From an uncultured Phycisphaerae bacterium (lineage in GTDB: Bacteria; Planctomycetota; Phycisphaerae; UBA1845; Fen-1342): 64,000 nucleotides of DNA. The first letter of the stretch is position 1. Each line of letters begins with the position of its first letter. Below the pieces are notes generated by a model. The model was not told the DNA's origin. It saw only the letters and a program-made list of their open reading frames with translations, and ran no database searches. The stretch spans positions 62,001 to 126,000 of the forward strand of contig CALGJV010000003.1 of assembly GCA_937928595.1 (NCBI GenBank), read 5' to 3'. Of this stretch, positions 50,906 through 59,406 are shown piece after piece. The position numbers were made by a program, and so were the translations under genes.

Positions 50906-52771
50906 ATGCGTCGTGGGGTTGCGTCCGTCGTGGTGCTGGGCCTGGCCGCGGCGTGCTGCGCCGCCGATGAGCCGGGCACCGGTCTGCTCCGAACGGACAG
51001 CCTGGCCCCGTACGTCCACCGGCTGACGCTGTACGATCACGACGGCGCGGCCATCGACCCGACGCAGGACGACGCTCCGCCGTATTCGCCCCGCATGACC
51101 TGCGGCAAGTGCCACCCGTACGACCGGATCGCCGGCGGCTGGCACTTCAACGAACCCCGTCCCGACGCGTTCGGGGGGCGGTCCGGCGAGCCGTGGCTAT
51201 TGACCGACCCCGCAACCGGCACGGTCCTGCCGCTGTCGGGCCGCGGGTGGCCGGGGGCGTTCGCGCCGGAGGCGGTGGGGCTGAGCGAGTGGCAGTTCGT
51301 GCTGCGGTTCGGCCGGCACCTGCCGGGAGGCGGGTACGGCGAGCCGGACGGCGAGCGCCGTCGGGCGGCGCCGGAGGCGGCGCGCTGGCGCGTCTCCGGT
51401 GCGCTTGAGATCGATTGTTTGGTGTGCCACGCGGCCGCGATGCACCACGACCCGGCCGAGCGGGCGCGGCAGGTGGAGGCGCAGAACTTCCGCTGGGCGG
51501 CGACCGTGGCGGCGGGACTGGCGGTGGTGCGCGGGGAGGCCCGCAAAGCGCCGGACGACTGGGATCCCGAGGCGCCGCCGGACCTGGACCGTCCGGACCG
51601 GAGCGGGCCACGGCTGGTGTACGATCGCGCGCGGTTCGACCCGGATCAGCGGGTGCTGTTCGATCTGACGCGCCGGCCGCCGGCCGAGCGCTGCTACTTC
51701 TGTCACACGGTGCGCGAGGTCGGCGTCGAAGAAGAGCGTGAGCTGCGGGCGGGACGGGACGTGCATTTGGCCGCGGGCCTGGCGTGCACCGACTGCCACC
51801 GGAACGAACTGGATCACCACATCGTGCGGGGTTACGGGGCCGCGGCCGCGCCGGAAAGGGAGCTATTGGGGGGCAACGCGGCGCTGTCGTGCGAGGGGTG
51901 CCACCTGGGTACGTCGGGCGGCGCGGCGCTGGGGCCGGATGTGGCCGGGATGCACGGGGCGCCGTATCCGCAGCACCGCGGTCTGCCGCCGCTGCACTTT
52001 GAGAAGATGACCTGCACCGCCTGCCACAGCGGCCCGTGGCCCGACATGACGGCCCGCCGGTTTCAGACGGCGCTCGCGCACGGGCTGGGGTTGGCGTCAC
52101 GCGAGCGGCGTGACACCGACCCGCCGCTGATCCTTGCGCCGATCTTCGGACGCGGCGCGGACGGCCGCATCGAGGCGCAACGCATGGTCTGGCCCGCGTA
52201 CTGGGGCCGGCTCGAGGGCGAGCGCATCACGCCGCTGCTGCCCGAGACCGTGCGGAAGCTGGCCGGGGCGGCGCTGCCCCGGGTCGCGAAAGACCCGCCG
52301 CCGCCCCCGACCGACGAGCAGATTGCCGCCGTGCTCGCGGCGCTCGGTCGGGCGGAGGGGGCGGCGGGCGAAGCTGTCTACATCCGCGACGGCCGGCTTT
52401 ACCGGCTGGGCGCGGACGGAGGGCTGGTGGTCACGCACGGTCATCCGGGCGCGGCGGCGTATCGGTGGGCGGTAGGGCACGACGTGCGGCCGGCGTCGCA
52501 GTCGCTCGGAATCGGCGGCTGCACGGACTGCCACGTGGACGGGGCGCCGATCGTGTTCGGTTACGCGGCGACGCAGCCGGCCGGGCCGGGCGCGTTGCGT
52601 ATGTTCGAGCTGCGCGGGGAGGATCCGCGGCTCGTGGAGGCGTGGGCGGCGGGTTTCGCCTGGCGGCCGGTGTTCAAAGTTTTCGCGTTCGCGTGCGTCG
52701 GAGTTATGACGCTGGTGCTGCTGCATGGCGGTCTCGACGGGCTCCTGGCGTTGCTGGGGAGGAGGCCGTGA
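50906..52771 (+). CDS. Seven-haem cytochrome c with C-terminal membrane anchor
   Basis: The 621-residue protein has a signal peptide (cleavage near residue 20; Cys17-18 may form a lipobox instead) and seven CxxCH motifs at about 66, 171, 263, 294, 329, 370 and 539. Additional His residues between them could be distal ligands. A membrane helix lies at about 595-616, leaving the haems outside. The first six haems form an N-terminal group; the seventh follows a spacer of about 165 residues. I do not recognise a named family. The next gene, for a cytochrome-b-like protein, begins 1 bp after the stop. A quinol- or dehydrogenase-linked electron carrier is the likely role. Confidence 0.88.
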   Translation: MRRGVASVVVLGLAAACCAADEPGTGLLRTDSLAPYVHRLTLYDHDGAAIDPTQDDAPPYSPRMTCGKCHPYDRIAGGWHFNEPRPDAFGGRSGEPWLLTDPATGTVLPLSGRGWPGAFAPEAVGLSEWQFVLRFGRHLPGGGYGEPDGERRRAAPEAARWRVSGALEIDCLVCHAAAMHHDPAERARQVEAQNFRWAATVAAGLAVVRGEARKAPDDWDPEAPPDLDRPDRSGPRLVYDRARFDPDQRVLFDLTRRPPAERCYFCHTVREVGVEEERELRAGRDVHLAAGLACTDCHRNELDHHIVRGYGAAAAPERELLGGNAALSCEGCHLGTSGGAALGPDVAGMHGAPYPQHRGLPPLHFEKMTCTACHSGPWPDMTARRFQTALAHGLGLASRERRDTDPPLILAPIFGRGADGRIEAQRMVWPAYWGRLEGERITPLLPETVRKLAGAALPRVAKDPPPPPTDEQIAAVLAALGRAEGAAGEAVYIRDGRLYRLGADGGLVVTHGHPGAAAYRWAVGHDVRPASQSLGIGGCTDCHVDGAPIVFGYAATQPAGPGALRMFELRGEDPRLVEAWAAGFAWRPVFKVFAFACVGVMTLVLLHGGLDGLLALLGRRP

Positions 52772-52772
52772 G

Positions 52773-53276
52773 ATGAGCAGCGTGCCGCAGCCGGCGTCGA
52801 GCCCGATTCCGGCGACCGCCGCGCCTGCGGCGGTGGGCGGAGCGGCGAGGGAGCGTCGGAGCCTGTCGGCGTGGGAGCACGTGGCGCACACGGTAGCGCT
52901 GGTGGGCGTCGGGGTACAGGCTGTCACGGGGTTCGGCGAGGGGCTGGGCCTGGGTGAGCTGGAGGGGTGGCGGTTGCTAGCGCACCTGTGCGGGGCGGGC
53001 CTGTTCGCGGCGGGGTTCACGGCCACGATGCTGCTGTGGCTGCCGCGGGCGCGCAGGGCGGTGCCCGGGATGGGGTGGGTGCGTCGCACACTGTACTGGC
53101 TGGTTCTGGCGGCGGGGGTGGCGGTGATGTGGCCGATGCTGCTGGCGATGCTGCCGCTGGCCGGCACGGCCGCGCAGGAAGAGCTGGTCGAGTGGCACGA
53201 GGCCGCCGCGCTGACGCTGGTGGTGCTCATGGTGCCGCACACGGTGGCGTCGCTGGTTGCGCGGTTGCGGTGCTGA
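52773..53276 (+). CDS. Four-helix cytochrome-b-like membrane subunit
   Basis: ATG 52773 follows GGAGGAGGCC, giving 167 residues. After a Pro/Ala-rich start come four membrane helices. His residues occur in each (WEHVAHT, LLAHLCG, VEWHEAAA, MVPHTVA), with spacing that could ligate one or two b haems as in cytochrome b561 / FdnI-type subunits. No cytochrome b family motif is complete. It directly follows the seven-haem cytochrome gene and could pass electrons between quinone and the c-type haems. Confidence 0.72.
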   Translation: MSSVPQPASSPIPATAAPAAVGGAARERRSLSAWEHVAHTVALVGVGVQAVTGFGEGLGLGELEGWRLLAHLCGAGLFAAGFTATMLLWLPRARRAVPGMGWVRRTLYWLVLAAGVAVMWPMLLAMLPLAGTAAQEELVEWHEAAALTLVVLMVPHTVASLVARLRC

Positions 53277-53346
53277 GCCGGCGCGCTTGGGGGACTCGCA
53301 CGTTCCACGCGAGGCAGACCGCGGGTCCTGTGGGATGCGCGCCGCC

Positions 53347-53808
53347 TCAGTCGTAGAACGTCGGCAGGTAGCGCAGCGTTGCGCTCAGCACGACAATCAG
53401 CGCGAGCAGGCCGAGGGCCCAGTTGAGCCAGCCCGCGGCGCGGGCACGGACCGCGTCGAAACGCGGGCCCGGCAGGCTGAGCAGCAGGCCGACGTGGAAC
53501 AGCCCGAGTCCGACCAGGAACTTCACGCCGAAGAGCCCGTGGTACAGGCCGGTGTACGGCTGTCCGCGGACCGCGGGCACCTTGAAAAGGACGAAGTTGA
53601 CGAGCCCTGTCACCAGCAGCAGGGCGATGCCCGCCGCCGCGACGCCGACCCAGCGGCGCGCGAGCCGCTGCTGGAGCGCGGTCCGGGTGCCGTCCTCCAG
53701 TCCGGCCAGCGCCGGCCCCAGCGCGAGGCGCTGGTAGACCAGGGCGCCGCCCAGCGCCAACGCCGCGCCGATGTGAAACACGCGAAGTACGATCTGCAAC
53801 GCATCCAT
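53347..53808 (-). CDS. Four-helix integral membrane protein (CopD/DUF2269-like)
   Basis: The 153-residue protein has four membrane helices (about 5-25, 50-73, 85-107, 125-146). The first contains RVFHIGAALALGGAL and the third LGLFHVGLLL, with His residues on helical faces, reminiscent of CopD- or DUF2269-type haem or copper membrane proteins. It converges on the cytochrome operon with a 70-bp gap. Participation in the same redox module is possible but unproven. Confidence 0.68.
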   Translation of the reverse strand: MDALQIVLRVFHIGAALALGGALVYQRLALGPALAGLEDGTRTALQQRLARRWVGVAAAGIALLLVTGLVNFVLFKVPAVRGQPYTGLYHGLFGVKFLVGLGLFHVGLLLSLPGPRFDAVRARAAGWLNWALGLLALIVVLSATLRYLPTFYD

Positions 53809-53900
53809 CCGCAGGCTCCGGTCGCGTCCGTGCCGCGGCCACGCCGCCGCGGGGATGGATTGTAGGGACGAACCGCGTTGCCGGCCGGACGGGGGCGGCG

Positions 53901-54617
53901 CTACGCCGGCACGGCGGTCGTCTTGCGGCGACGGCGGCGCTTCTTGACCACGCCGAGCCGCGGCGCGTTCGCGACCCGCGGCGGCAGGTTGCGGGCCGTC
54001 GCGATCACGTCGCGCGGCGTCTCGCAGTGTGCGTCGGCTCCCACCTCGCGCCAGAGCCCGTCCGCGCGGCCGAAGATGCCGCCGGTGACGATGATGTTCA
54101 TTTCGCTGCAGACGCCGATTTCGCGGATGCGCTCGATGACGGCCCGCGTGGCGGGCACGGTCTCGGGCACCGCGCCGTAGATCAGCATCAGGTGCGGTCG
54201 CAGCTTGCCGACGAGCTGGAGCACCTCGTCATCCGGCACGCCGCCGCCGATGAAGTACACCTCCCACCCGTCCGCCTGCAACAGGTCGGCCATGAGCTGC
54301 CCGCCGAGCTCCTCGCTCTCCGTCGGCGCGCAGGCGACCAGCACCCGCCGGCCGGTGGCCGGGCGGCGCGGCAGGTGGGGCTGCACCTGGTCGGCGGCGG
54401 TGCGGTTGATGCGGCAGGCGAGGTGCTCGGTGGCCGTGTCGATGCGGTCGTCGCGGTAGAGGCGCTCCACCTGCGACATCGCGGGCCAGATGACATCACA
54501 GACGAGCTCTTCGGCGGACTGCCCGTGGCGCAGGGCTTCGTTGACGAGGTCGAAGCATTCCCATCGGCGGCCGGCCAGCAGCGGTTGCAGGTAACGGAGG
54601 AGAAACGGTTCGGGCAT
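53901..54617 (-). CDS. B12-binding-fold protein lacking the axial His
   Basis: ATG 54617 follows ACGGAGCAGC, giving 238 residues. The N-terminal helical B12-binding-2 cap (LYRDDRIDTATEHLACRINRTAAD) and the Rossmann-like B12 domain (RRVLVACAP, MADLLQADGWEVYFIGGGVP, LIYGAVPETV, NIIVTGGIFG) are clear. The loop that normally reads E/D-x-H-x-x-G is TESEELGG, with Glu instead of the cobalt-ligating His. A Lys/Arg-rich tail closes the protein. It resembles sensor partners of MerR/CarH- or corrinoid-type proteins but may bind base-on cobalamin, another ligand, or none. Confidence 0.83.
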   Translation of the reverse strand: MPEPFLLRYLQPLLAGRRWECFDLVNEALRHGQSAEELVCDVIWPAMSQVERLYRDDRIDTATEHLACRINRTAADQVQPHLPRRPATGRRVLVACAPTESEELGGQLMADLLQADGWEVYFIGGGVPDDEVLQLVGKLRPHLMLIYGAVPETVPATRAVIERIREIGVCSEMNIIVTGGIFGRADGLWREVGADAHCETPRDVIATARNLPPRVANAPRLGVVKKRRRRRKTTAVPA

Positions 54618-54747
54618 GGAAGCTGCTCCGTGTTGCGCCCGTCGCATGCGACCGTCCACGCGCAGTCACCCAGCGGGACCGCAACGGGCCGACTGACGAA
54701 ACCCCAGCATCCATGCCGGTGGGATACGCTGTGCGGGCGAGGCACAC

Positions 54748-54767
54748 CGTCCGGAGGGCTCCGGACG
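54748..54767. repeat. Perfect inverted repeat CGTCCGGAG-GG-CTCCGGACG
   Basis: Nine-base arms flank GG. It lies about 130 bp upstream of the B12-fold gene and 320 bp upstream of the divergent gene. As both flanking genes point away, a terminator is unlikely; an operator or an RNA element in the B12-fold leader fits better. Confidence 0.55.
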
Positions 54768-54994
54768 CCTCGCGGTTCATCGCTCGCTGGGGCTATCGGT
54801 GCACGCCAATCCGGAGCTTGAGACCGGTTTGTGGGCCCGTGGCGCCGCGCCTCCGGCGATCCGCCGGCCGGCCCCGCCGGGCCCGCGCACGCGCCGGGTG
54901 ACCCCACCATTTCTCGGAACCGTCCCGCGACGCCACCGGTCTGCGGGCGGTCCCCGGCCGGCGTCGCGCGGCCGATCCTGCGCCGCGGCCCAGC

Positions 54995-55022
54995 TTGACA
55001 CCACGGGGCGGGCGCGTAGTGT
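54995..55022 (+). promoter_or_regulatory. Promoter for the barrel-protein/tig region
   Basis: A perfect TTGACA (54995-55000) is followed after 16 bp by TAGTGT (55017-55022). The start of transcription would lie about 60 nt before ATG 55089. Confidence 0.55.
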
Positions 55023-55088
55023 ACAGTGTTTTCGCGCCGTCGCGCGGTGCCGCGGCCGCCGTCGGCCGCGGTAACTGGATGGTACTGA

Positions 55089-56216
55089 ATGGGTTACGCT
55101 TACACGCCCGGCCTGACCGTTGCTGCCGGCACGGTGGTGCGCAAGGTGCGCCGCCTGCCGCTCAAGGGCGAAGTGCTGGTTCAGGTCGGCCAGTCGGTCG
55201 CGGCCGACGATGTCGTCGCCCAGACCAACCTGCCGGGGGAGGCCAAGCCGATCAAGGTGGCCGGTCAGCTCGGCATCGCCGTCGAGGACCTGCCGGAGGT
55301 GATGCTGAAACGGGAGGGTGACGTCGTCGCGGCCGGCGAGGTTCTGGCCCGCACGAAGGGGCTTTTCGGCTTGTTTCGCAGTGAGTGCCGCGCGCCGATC
55401 GACGGCACGGTAGAGTCAATCTCGACGGTGACGGGCGTCGTGATGCTGCGCGGGCGGCCGACGCCGCTCCAGAAGCGGGCGTACGCGCGCGGCACGATCG
55501 TGGCGGTGGAACCCGGGGAGTCCGCCACCGTCGAGGTGCGCGGCACGTTCATCCAGGGGATTTTCGGCATTGGCGGCGAGACCCACGGTCCGCTGACGAT
55601 GGCGGTGGACCGGCCGGATCAGGTGCTCGACGCGGACCGTTTGCGGCCGGAGCACGCGGGGAAGGTCGTGGTGGGGGGCAGCCTGGTGACGGCGGCGGCG
55701 GTGAAGCGGGCGATCGCGCTGGGCGTGCGGGGGATCGTGGCGGGGGGGCTGAACGACGCGGACCTGCGGGATTTTTTGGGCTACGAACTGGGCGTGGCGA
55801 TCACGGGCGAGGAGACGCTGGGAATCACGCTGATCGTGACGGAGGGGTTCGGGTCGATCCAGATGGCGCGGGCCACGTTCGACCTGCTCGCGAGCCGGGC
55901 GGGCCGCGACGCGAGCATCAACGGGGCGACCCAGATCCGGGCGGGAGTGATTCGCCCGGAAATCCTGATTCCGCTGGAGGACGCGGCCCTGGGGACGGCG
56001 ACGCCGGCGGCCGAAGAGGATAGTATTCTCCGCGTCGGCACGCCGCTGCGGGCCATTCGCGACCCGTATTTCGGGCGGCTGGGTCGGTGTGTCGGGCTGC
56101 CGGTGGAGCTTGTGCGGCTGCCGAGCGAGACGATGGTGCGCGTGCTGGAAGTGGAGTTCGAAGACGGCACCCGGGCGATTCTGCCGCGGGCCAATGTGGA
56201 GTTGATCAAGCGGTGA
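55089..56216 (+). CDS. Unrecognised barrel-sandwich/KOW-like protein
   Basis: The 375-residue protein is not one I can name. Its N-terminal 130 residues contain two lipoyl/RnfC-like barrel-sandwich patterns (LPLKGEVLVQVGQSVAADD; then VVAAGEVLARTKGLFG and CRAPIDGTVESISTVTG), but without a lipoyl-lysine DKA or biotin MKM motif. The middle (170-300) alternates helices and strands with glycine-rich turns (GKVVVGGSLV, GVRGIVAGGLND). The last 50 residues resemble a KOW-like small barrel (VRVLEVEFEDGTRAILP). There is no signal or membrane segment. The next gene is 35 bp on, then tig. Confidence 0.75.
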   Translation: MGYAYTPGLTVAAGTVVRKVRRLPLKGEVLVQVGQSVAADDVVAQTNLPGEAKPIKVAGQLGIAVEDLPEVMLKREGDVVAAGEVLARTKGLFGLFRSECRAPIDGTVESISTVTGVVMLRGRPTPLQKRAYARGTIVAVEPGESATVEVRGTFIQGIFGIGGETHGPLTMAVDRPDQVLDADRLRPEHAGKVVVGGSLVTAAAVKRAIALGVRGIVAGGLNDADLRDFLGYELGVAITGEETLGITLIVTEGFGSIQMARATFDLLASRAGRDASINGATQIRAGVIRPEILIPLEDAALGTATPAAEEDSILRVGTPLRAIRDPYFGRLGRCVGLPVELVRLPSETMVRVLEVEFEDGTRAILPRANVELIKR

Positions 56217-56251
56217 GCCGCGGACGCGGAAACGCCGCAGGAGGACGCGCG

Positions 56252-56452
56252 ATGCAGTCGCGGTGGGCACGGTATCGGCGGTGGTGCGCGGTGCTGGGCA
56301 GCGGCGGGATCTCGCTGGGAATCTTCAGCGCCTTCTCGCTGGTGAGCTTCGCGCAGGTCTTTACGCAGTTGCTGTCGAGCTGGCTGTCGGCGCTGGTGAC
56401 GCTGCTGCTCGGCGGCGACGCGAGTCGGTTCTTCGGCGGCGGAAACGCCTAG
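56252..56452 (+). CDS. Small single-pass membrane protein
   Basis: ATG 56252 has a strong Shine-Dalgarno sequence (CAGGAGG, 8 nt upstream) and encodes 66 residues: a basic start (SRWARYRRW), a long hydrophobic segment (about 13-53, one or two helices) and a short Gly-rich end (RFFGGGNA). It lies 35 bp after the barrel-protein gene and 82 bp before tig. Size, hydrophobicity and ribosome-binding site support a real gene; function is unknown. Confidence 0.65.
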   Translation: MQSRWARYRRWCAVLGSGGISLGIFSAFSLVSFAQVFTQLLSSWLSALVTLLLGGDASRFFGGGNA

Positions 56453-56534
56453 CCCGCGCCGGGCGGGCGACGCCTGCACGGCGCGCGACCGGGGACGACC
56501 GGCCGGCGGGCCTCTTTCTCGACGGGAGCGAGCG

Positions 56535-58001
56535 ATGGACGTGCCCGGGGCAGCACAGGATCCGGCGATCTGGCAGAAAGCACAGGAGGAATCCGCGCGG
56601 CTGCTGGAGGAACTGAAGAAGGCCGTCAAGGCCGAGCACAAGGACGTCGGCGTGCTCCGCAAGGAGCTGCGCGTGACGGTGCCCGCGCAGGTCATCCGCG
56701 ACCACATGGAGCACAACTTCGCGGAGCTCATGCACGACGCGTTCGTGCCGGGTTTTCGCAAGGGTCGCGCGCCGCGGCGGCTCGTCGAGAAGCGCTATGG
56801 CAGCGAGGTGCGCGAGTCGCTGACGACCGCCATCATCGGGCAGTCCTACTTCGCCTCGATCGAGAACGAGAAGCTGGACGTGCTGGGCGATCCGCGCTTC
56901 CAGATCACGACCGACGCCGGTGTGCAGCTGATGGAGTTCGACGAGGCGCTCCAGCACTTCCAGCTGCCGGAGAGCGGCGACTTCACGTACACCTGCGAGA
57001 TCGAGCTCAAGCCGCAGTTCACGCTGCCCGAGCTGCGCGGCATCCCGGTCGTCGAGCCTGAGATCACCGTCACCGACGAGATGGTCGCCCAGCACATGCT
57101 CCGGCGGCGCAAGATCCGCGGCCGGTTCGAGCCGGTCGCGGAGGCCGCGGAGAAGGGCGACCAGGTCGTGGCGGACGTGACGCTGCGGCATGGCGAGCAG
57201 GAGCTGAAGCGCGAGGAGAACGCGTCGCTCGGCGTGCGGCCGACGGCGATCGACGGGATTCCGCTGCCGGACCTGGAGCAGGTCCTGGTGGGGGCGCGGG
57301 CCGGCGACACGCGGACGTGCGAGTGCACGCTGCCGCCGGACCACGAGCGGACCGACCTGCGCGGGGCCAAGGCGCAGTTCACGTTCCGCATTCACGAGAT
57401 CAAGCGGCTGGTGCCGGAGGGGCTGCCGGAGTTTCTGCAGGCCTGGGGCTTCGAGAGCGAGGCCGAGGCCCGGGACTACTTCCGCGAGCAGCTCGAGGCC
57501 GAGCGGACGGACCTGCTGGCCCGCGCCCGGCACAGGCAGATCGAGGAGTACCTGCTGGCGAACACGGCCCTGGAGCTGCCGGAGGGGCTCTCGGCGCGGC
57601 AGACGGAGCGGGCGGTGCTGCGGCGGGCGATCGAGCTCCAGCAGCGCGGCGTGCCGCTGAGCGACATCGAAGCGCAGATTGATCAGCTGCGCACGTCCGC
57701 CCAGGCCGAGGTGCAGCGGGAGCTGAAGCTGAGCTTCATTCTGGACAAGATCGCCGCGGACCGCGAAGTCGAGGTGACCGACGAGGAGCTCAACACCGCC
57801 ATCGCCCGGATGGCACAGCTCTACAACCGGCGGTTCGACCGCGTGCGCGACGACCTCCAGAATCGCGGGCAGCTGAAGCAGCTGGTCGAGCAACTGCGGC
57901 AGAACAAGACCGTCGAGCTTCTGCTGGCGGATGCCAAGGTCGGCGACGCGGCACCCGATAGGAAGGAAGCGGACGGCGGCCCGGGCAAGCAGTCCGGCTG
58001 A
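56535..58001 (+). CDS. tig: Trigger factor
   Basis: The 488-residue ribosome-associated chaperone has the ribosome-docking motif PGFRKGRAP in the N-terminal domain, then an FKBP-like PPIase domain (GDQVVADVTL to FRIHEIKRLVPEGLP) and the C-terminal helical chaperone arms (about 290-460). An N-terminal extension of about 40 charged residues precedes the usual start, and the C-terminus has a Lys/Gly-rich tail. The PPIase domain is diverged, so prolyl isomerase activity is uncertain. It is followed by two clpP genes. Confidence 0.93.
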   Translation: MDVPGAAQDPAIWQKAQEESARLLEELKKAVKAEHKDVGVLRKELRVTVPAQVIRDHMEHNFAELMHDAFVPGFRKGRAPRRLVEKRYGSEVRESLTTAIIGQSYFASIENEKLDVLGDPRFQITTDAGVQLMEFDEALQHFQLPESGDFTYTCEIELKPQFTLPELRGIPVVEPEITVTDEMVAQHMLRRRKIRGRFEPVAEAAEKGDQVVADVTLRHGEQELKREENASLGVRPTAIDGIPLPDLEQVLVGARAGDTRTCECTLPPDHERTDLRGAKAQFTFRIHEIKRLVPEGLPEFLQAWGFESEAEARDYFREQLEAERTDLLARARHRQIEEYLLANTALELPEGLSARQTERAVLRRAIELQQRGVPLSDIEAQIDQLRTSAQAEVQRELKLSFILDKIAADREVEVTDEELNTAIARMAQLYNRRFDRVRDDLQNRGQLKQLVEQLRQNKTVELLLADAKVGDAAPDRKEADGGPGKQSG

Positions 58002-58063
58002 ACCTCGGCGACCGGGCGGGGCCCGCCGGTCGGCATGGCCCCGGTCCGGACGAAGGAGACCGC

Positions 58064-58702
58064 ATGGCGTACTGGCCCGATCGCGAACCCATCCGGATGC
58101 AGGGCGGGCAGCCCCAGGCCTGGCGGCAGATGGGCCTGAACGAGCTGCTGCTCGAGAACCGCATCATCTTCCTCGACCTGCCGCTCGATCCGAACATCAC
58201 GATCAACAGCAGCACGGTGTGCTCGCACACGATCAAGAGCATGCTGTACCTGCAGTCGATCAAGCGCGACCAGGACATCCACCTGTACATCAACTGCCCG
58301 GGCGGCGACATCGACGACACGCTGGCGATCTACGACACCATGCGGTTCCTGAACTGCGAGATCGCCACCTACTGCGTCGGCTCGGCCAGCAGCGGGGCCG
58401 CCCTGATCCTCGCGGCCGGGACGCGCGGCAAGCGCTACGCCCTGCCGCACGCCAAGGTCATGATCCACCAGCCGTGGGGCTACGTCGGCGGGCAGGCCGC
58501 GGACATGCGCATCCAGGCCGACGAAATCCTCCGCGTAAAGAAGACGATCATTGAGATCCTGGCCGCGGCGACCGGCAAGTCGACCGAGCAGATCGGGCGC
58601 GACATCGAGCGCGACCGCTACATGACGGCCGCGGAGGCCCAGGAATACGGCCTGATCGACGAGATTCTCGACGAGTCCCGCGACAAGAAGAAGAAAAAGT
58701 AG
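58064..58702 (+). CDS. clpP: ATP-dependent Clp protease proteolytic subunit (paralogue 1)
   Basis: The 212-residue protein is a ClpP serine protease. Catalytic Ser lies in VGSASSGAALIL (the usual Met after Ser is Gly), His in VMIHQPWG, and Asp in RDIERDRYMT. The C-terminus is a run of Lys. The Ser/Gly change at the oxyanion neighbour distinguishes it from the next gene and matches one branch of paired ClpPs. It lies 62 bp after tig, with GAAGGAG ahead of the ATG. Confidence 0.95.
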   Translation: MAYWPDREPIRMQGGQPQAWRQMGLNELLLENRIIFLDLPLDPNITINSSTVCSHTIKSMLYLQSIKRDQDIHLYINCPGGDIDDTLAIYDTMRFLNCEIATYCVGSASSGAALILAAGTRGKRYALPHAKVMIHQPWGYVGGQAADMRIQADEILRVKKTIIEILAAATGKSTEQIGRDIERDRYMTAAEAQEYGLIDEILDESRDKKKKK

Positions 58703-58714
58703 GAGTCGCTGCGC

Positions 58715-59344
58715 ATGACCCGTGCTCAGACGCTGATCCCCATCGTCGTCGAACGCGAAGGCCGGGCCGAGCGGGCCTACGACATCTACTCGCGGCTGCT
58801 CAAGGATCGCATCGTTTTCCTGGGCGACGAGGTCGACAGCGACCTGTCCAACGTCGTGATCGCCCAGATGCTCTTCCTCGCCAACGAGGACCGCAAGGCC
58901 GACATCCACCTGTACATCAACTCGCCCGGCGGGTCGGTGTACAGCGGCATGGCCATCTACGACACGATGCAGTTCATCCCCTGCCCGGTCGCGACCTACG
59001 TCATCGGCGCCGCCGCCAGCATGGCCGCCGTCCTGTCCGCGGCCGGCGCGGCCGGCAAGCGCTACGTGCTGCCGCACGCCCGCATCATGATCCACCAGCC
59101 GCTGGGGGGGGCCCGCGGCCCGGCGACGGACATCAAGATCGAGCTCGACGAGATGCTGCGGACCCAGAAGCAGCTCTACGAGGTTCTGGCCCGGCACACG
59201 GGCAAGAGCCTCGAGCAAATCACCGCCGACTGCGACCGCAACAACTGGATGGATGCGGAGCAGGCGGTGGCGTACGGGCTGGCCGACAAGGTGCTCGAGG
59301 CCATGCCCGAGGGCCCGGCGCCGGCCTTGCGGCCGATCGCCTGA
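58715..59344 (+). CDS. clpP: ATP-dependent Clp protease proteolytic subunit (paralogue 2)
   Basis: The 209-residue ClpP begins with the canonical N-terminal [29 protein letters not shown]-type loop. It keeps Ser in [10 protein letters not shown], His in IMIHQPLGG and Asp in ADCDRNNWM. It starts 12 bp after the first clpP, so both are co-expressed and may form a mixed tetradecamer, as in other bacteria with paired ClpPs. The usual clpX does not follow; a lipoprotein gene does. Confidence 0.95.
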   Translation: MTRAQTLIPIVVEREGRAERAYDIYSRLLKDRIVFLGDEVDSDLSNVVIAQMLFLANEDRKADIHLYINSPGGSVYSGMAIYDTMQFIPCPVATYVIGAAASMAAVLSAAGAAGKRYVLPHARIMIHQPLGGARGPATDIKIELDEMLRTQKQLYEVLARHTGKSLEQITADCDRNNWMDAEQAVAYGLADKVLEAMPEGPAPALRPIA

Positions 59345-59406
59345 CGCCCGCGCCGCCGGCCCCGCCGCGGTCGCCCCCGCGGCGGCGCGCGGAAGGAGCG
59401 TGTGCC

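Larger units (their letters stand above)
54618..55088. other. Divergent intergenic region with a palindrome and a promoter
   Basis: These 471 bp between the B12-fold gene and the barrel-protein gene code for nothing I can support. They contain the inverted repeat at 54748-54767 and a perfect TTGACA -35. I looked for a cobalamin riboswitch on the minus strand and saw no B12-box. Confidence 0.5.

Noticed and set aside
54618-54760. Cobalamin riboswitch ahead of the B12-fold gene
   Set aside because: No B12-box-like core was found on the minus strand, and the protein itself lacks the axial His.
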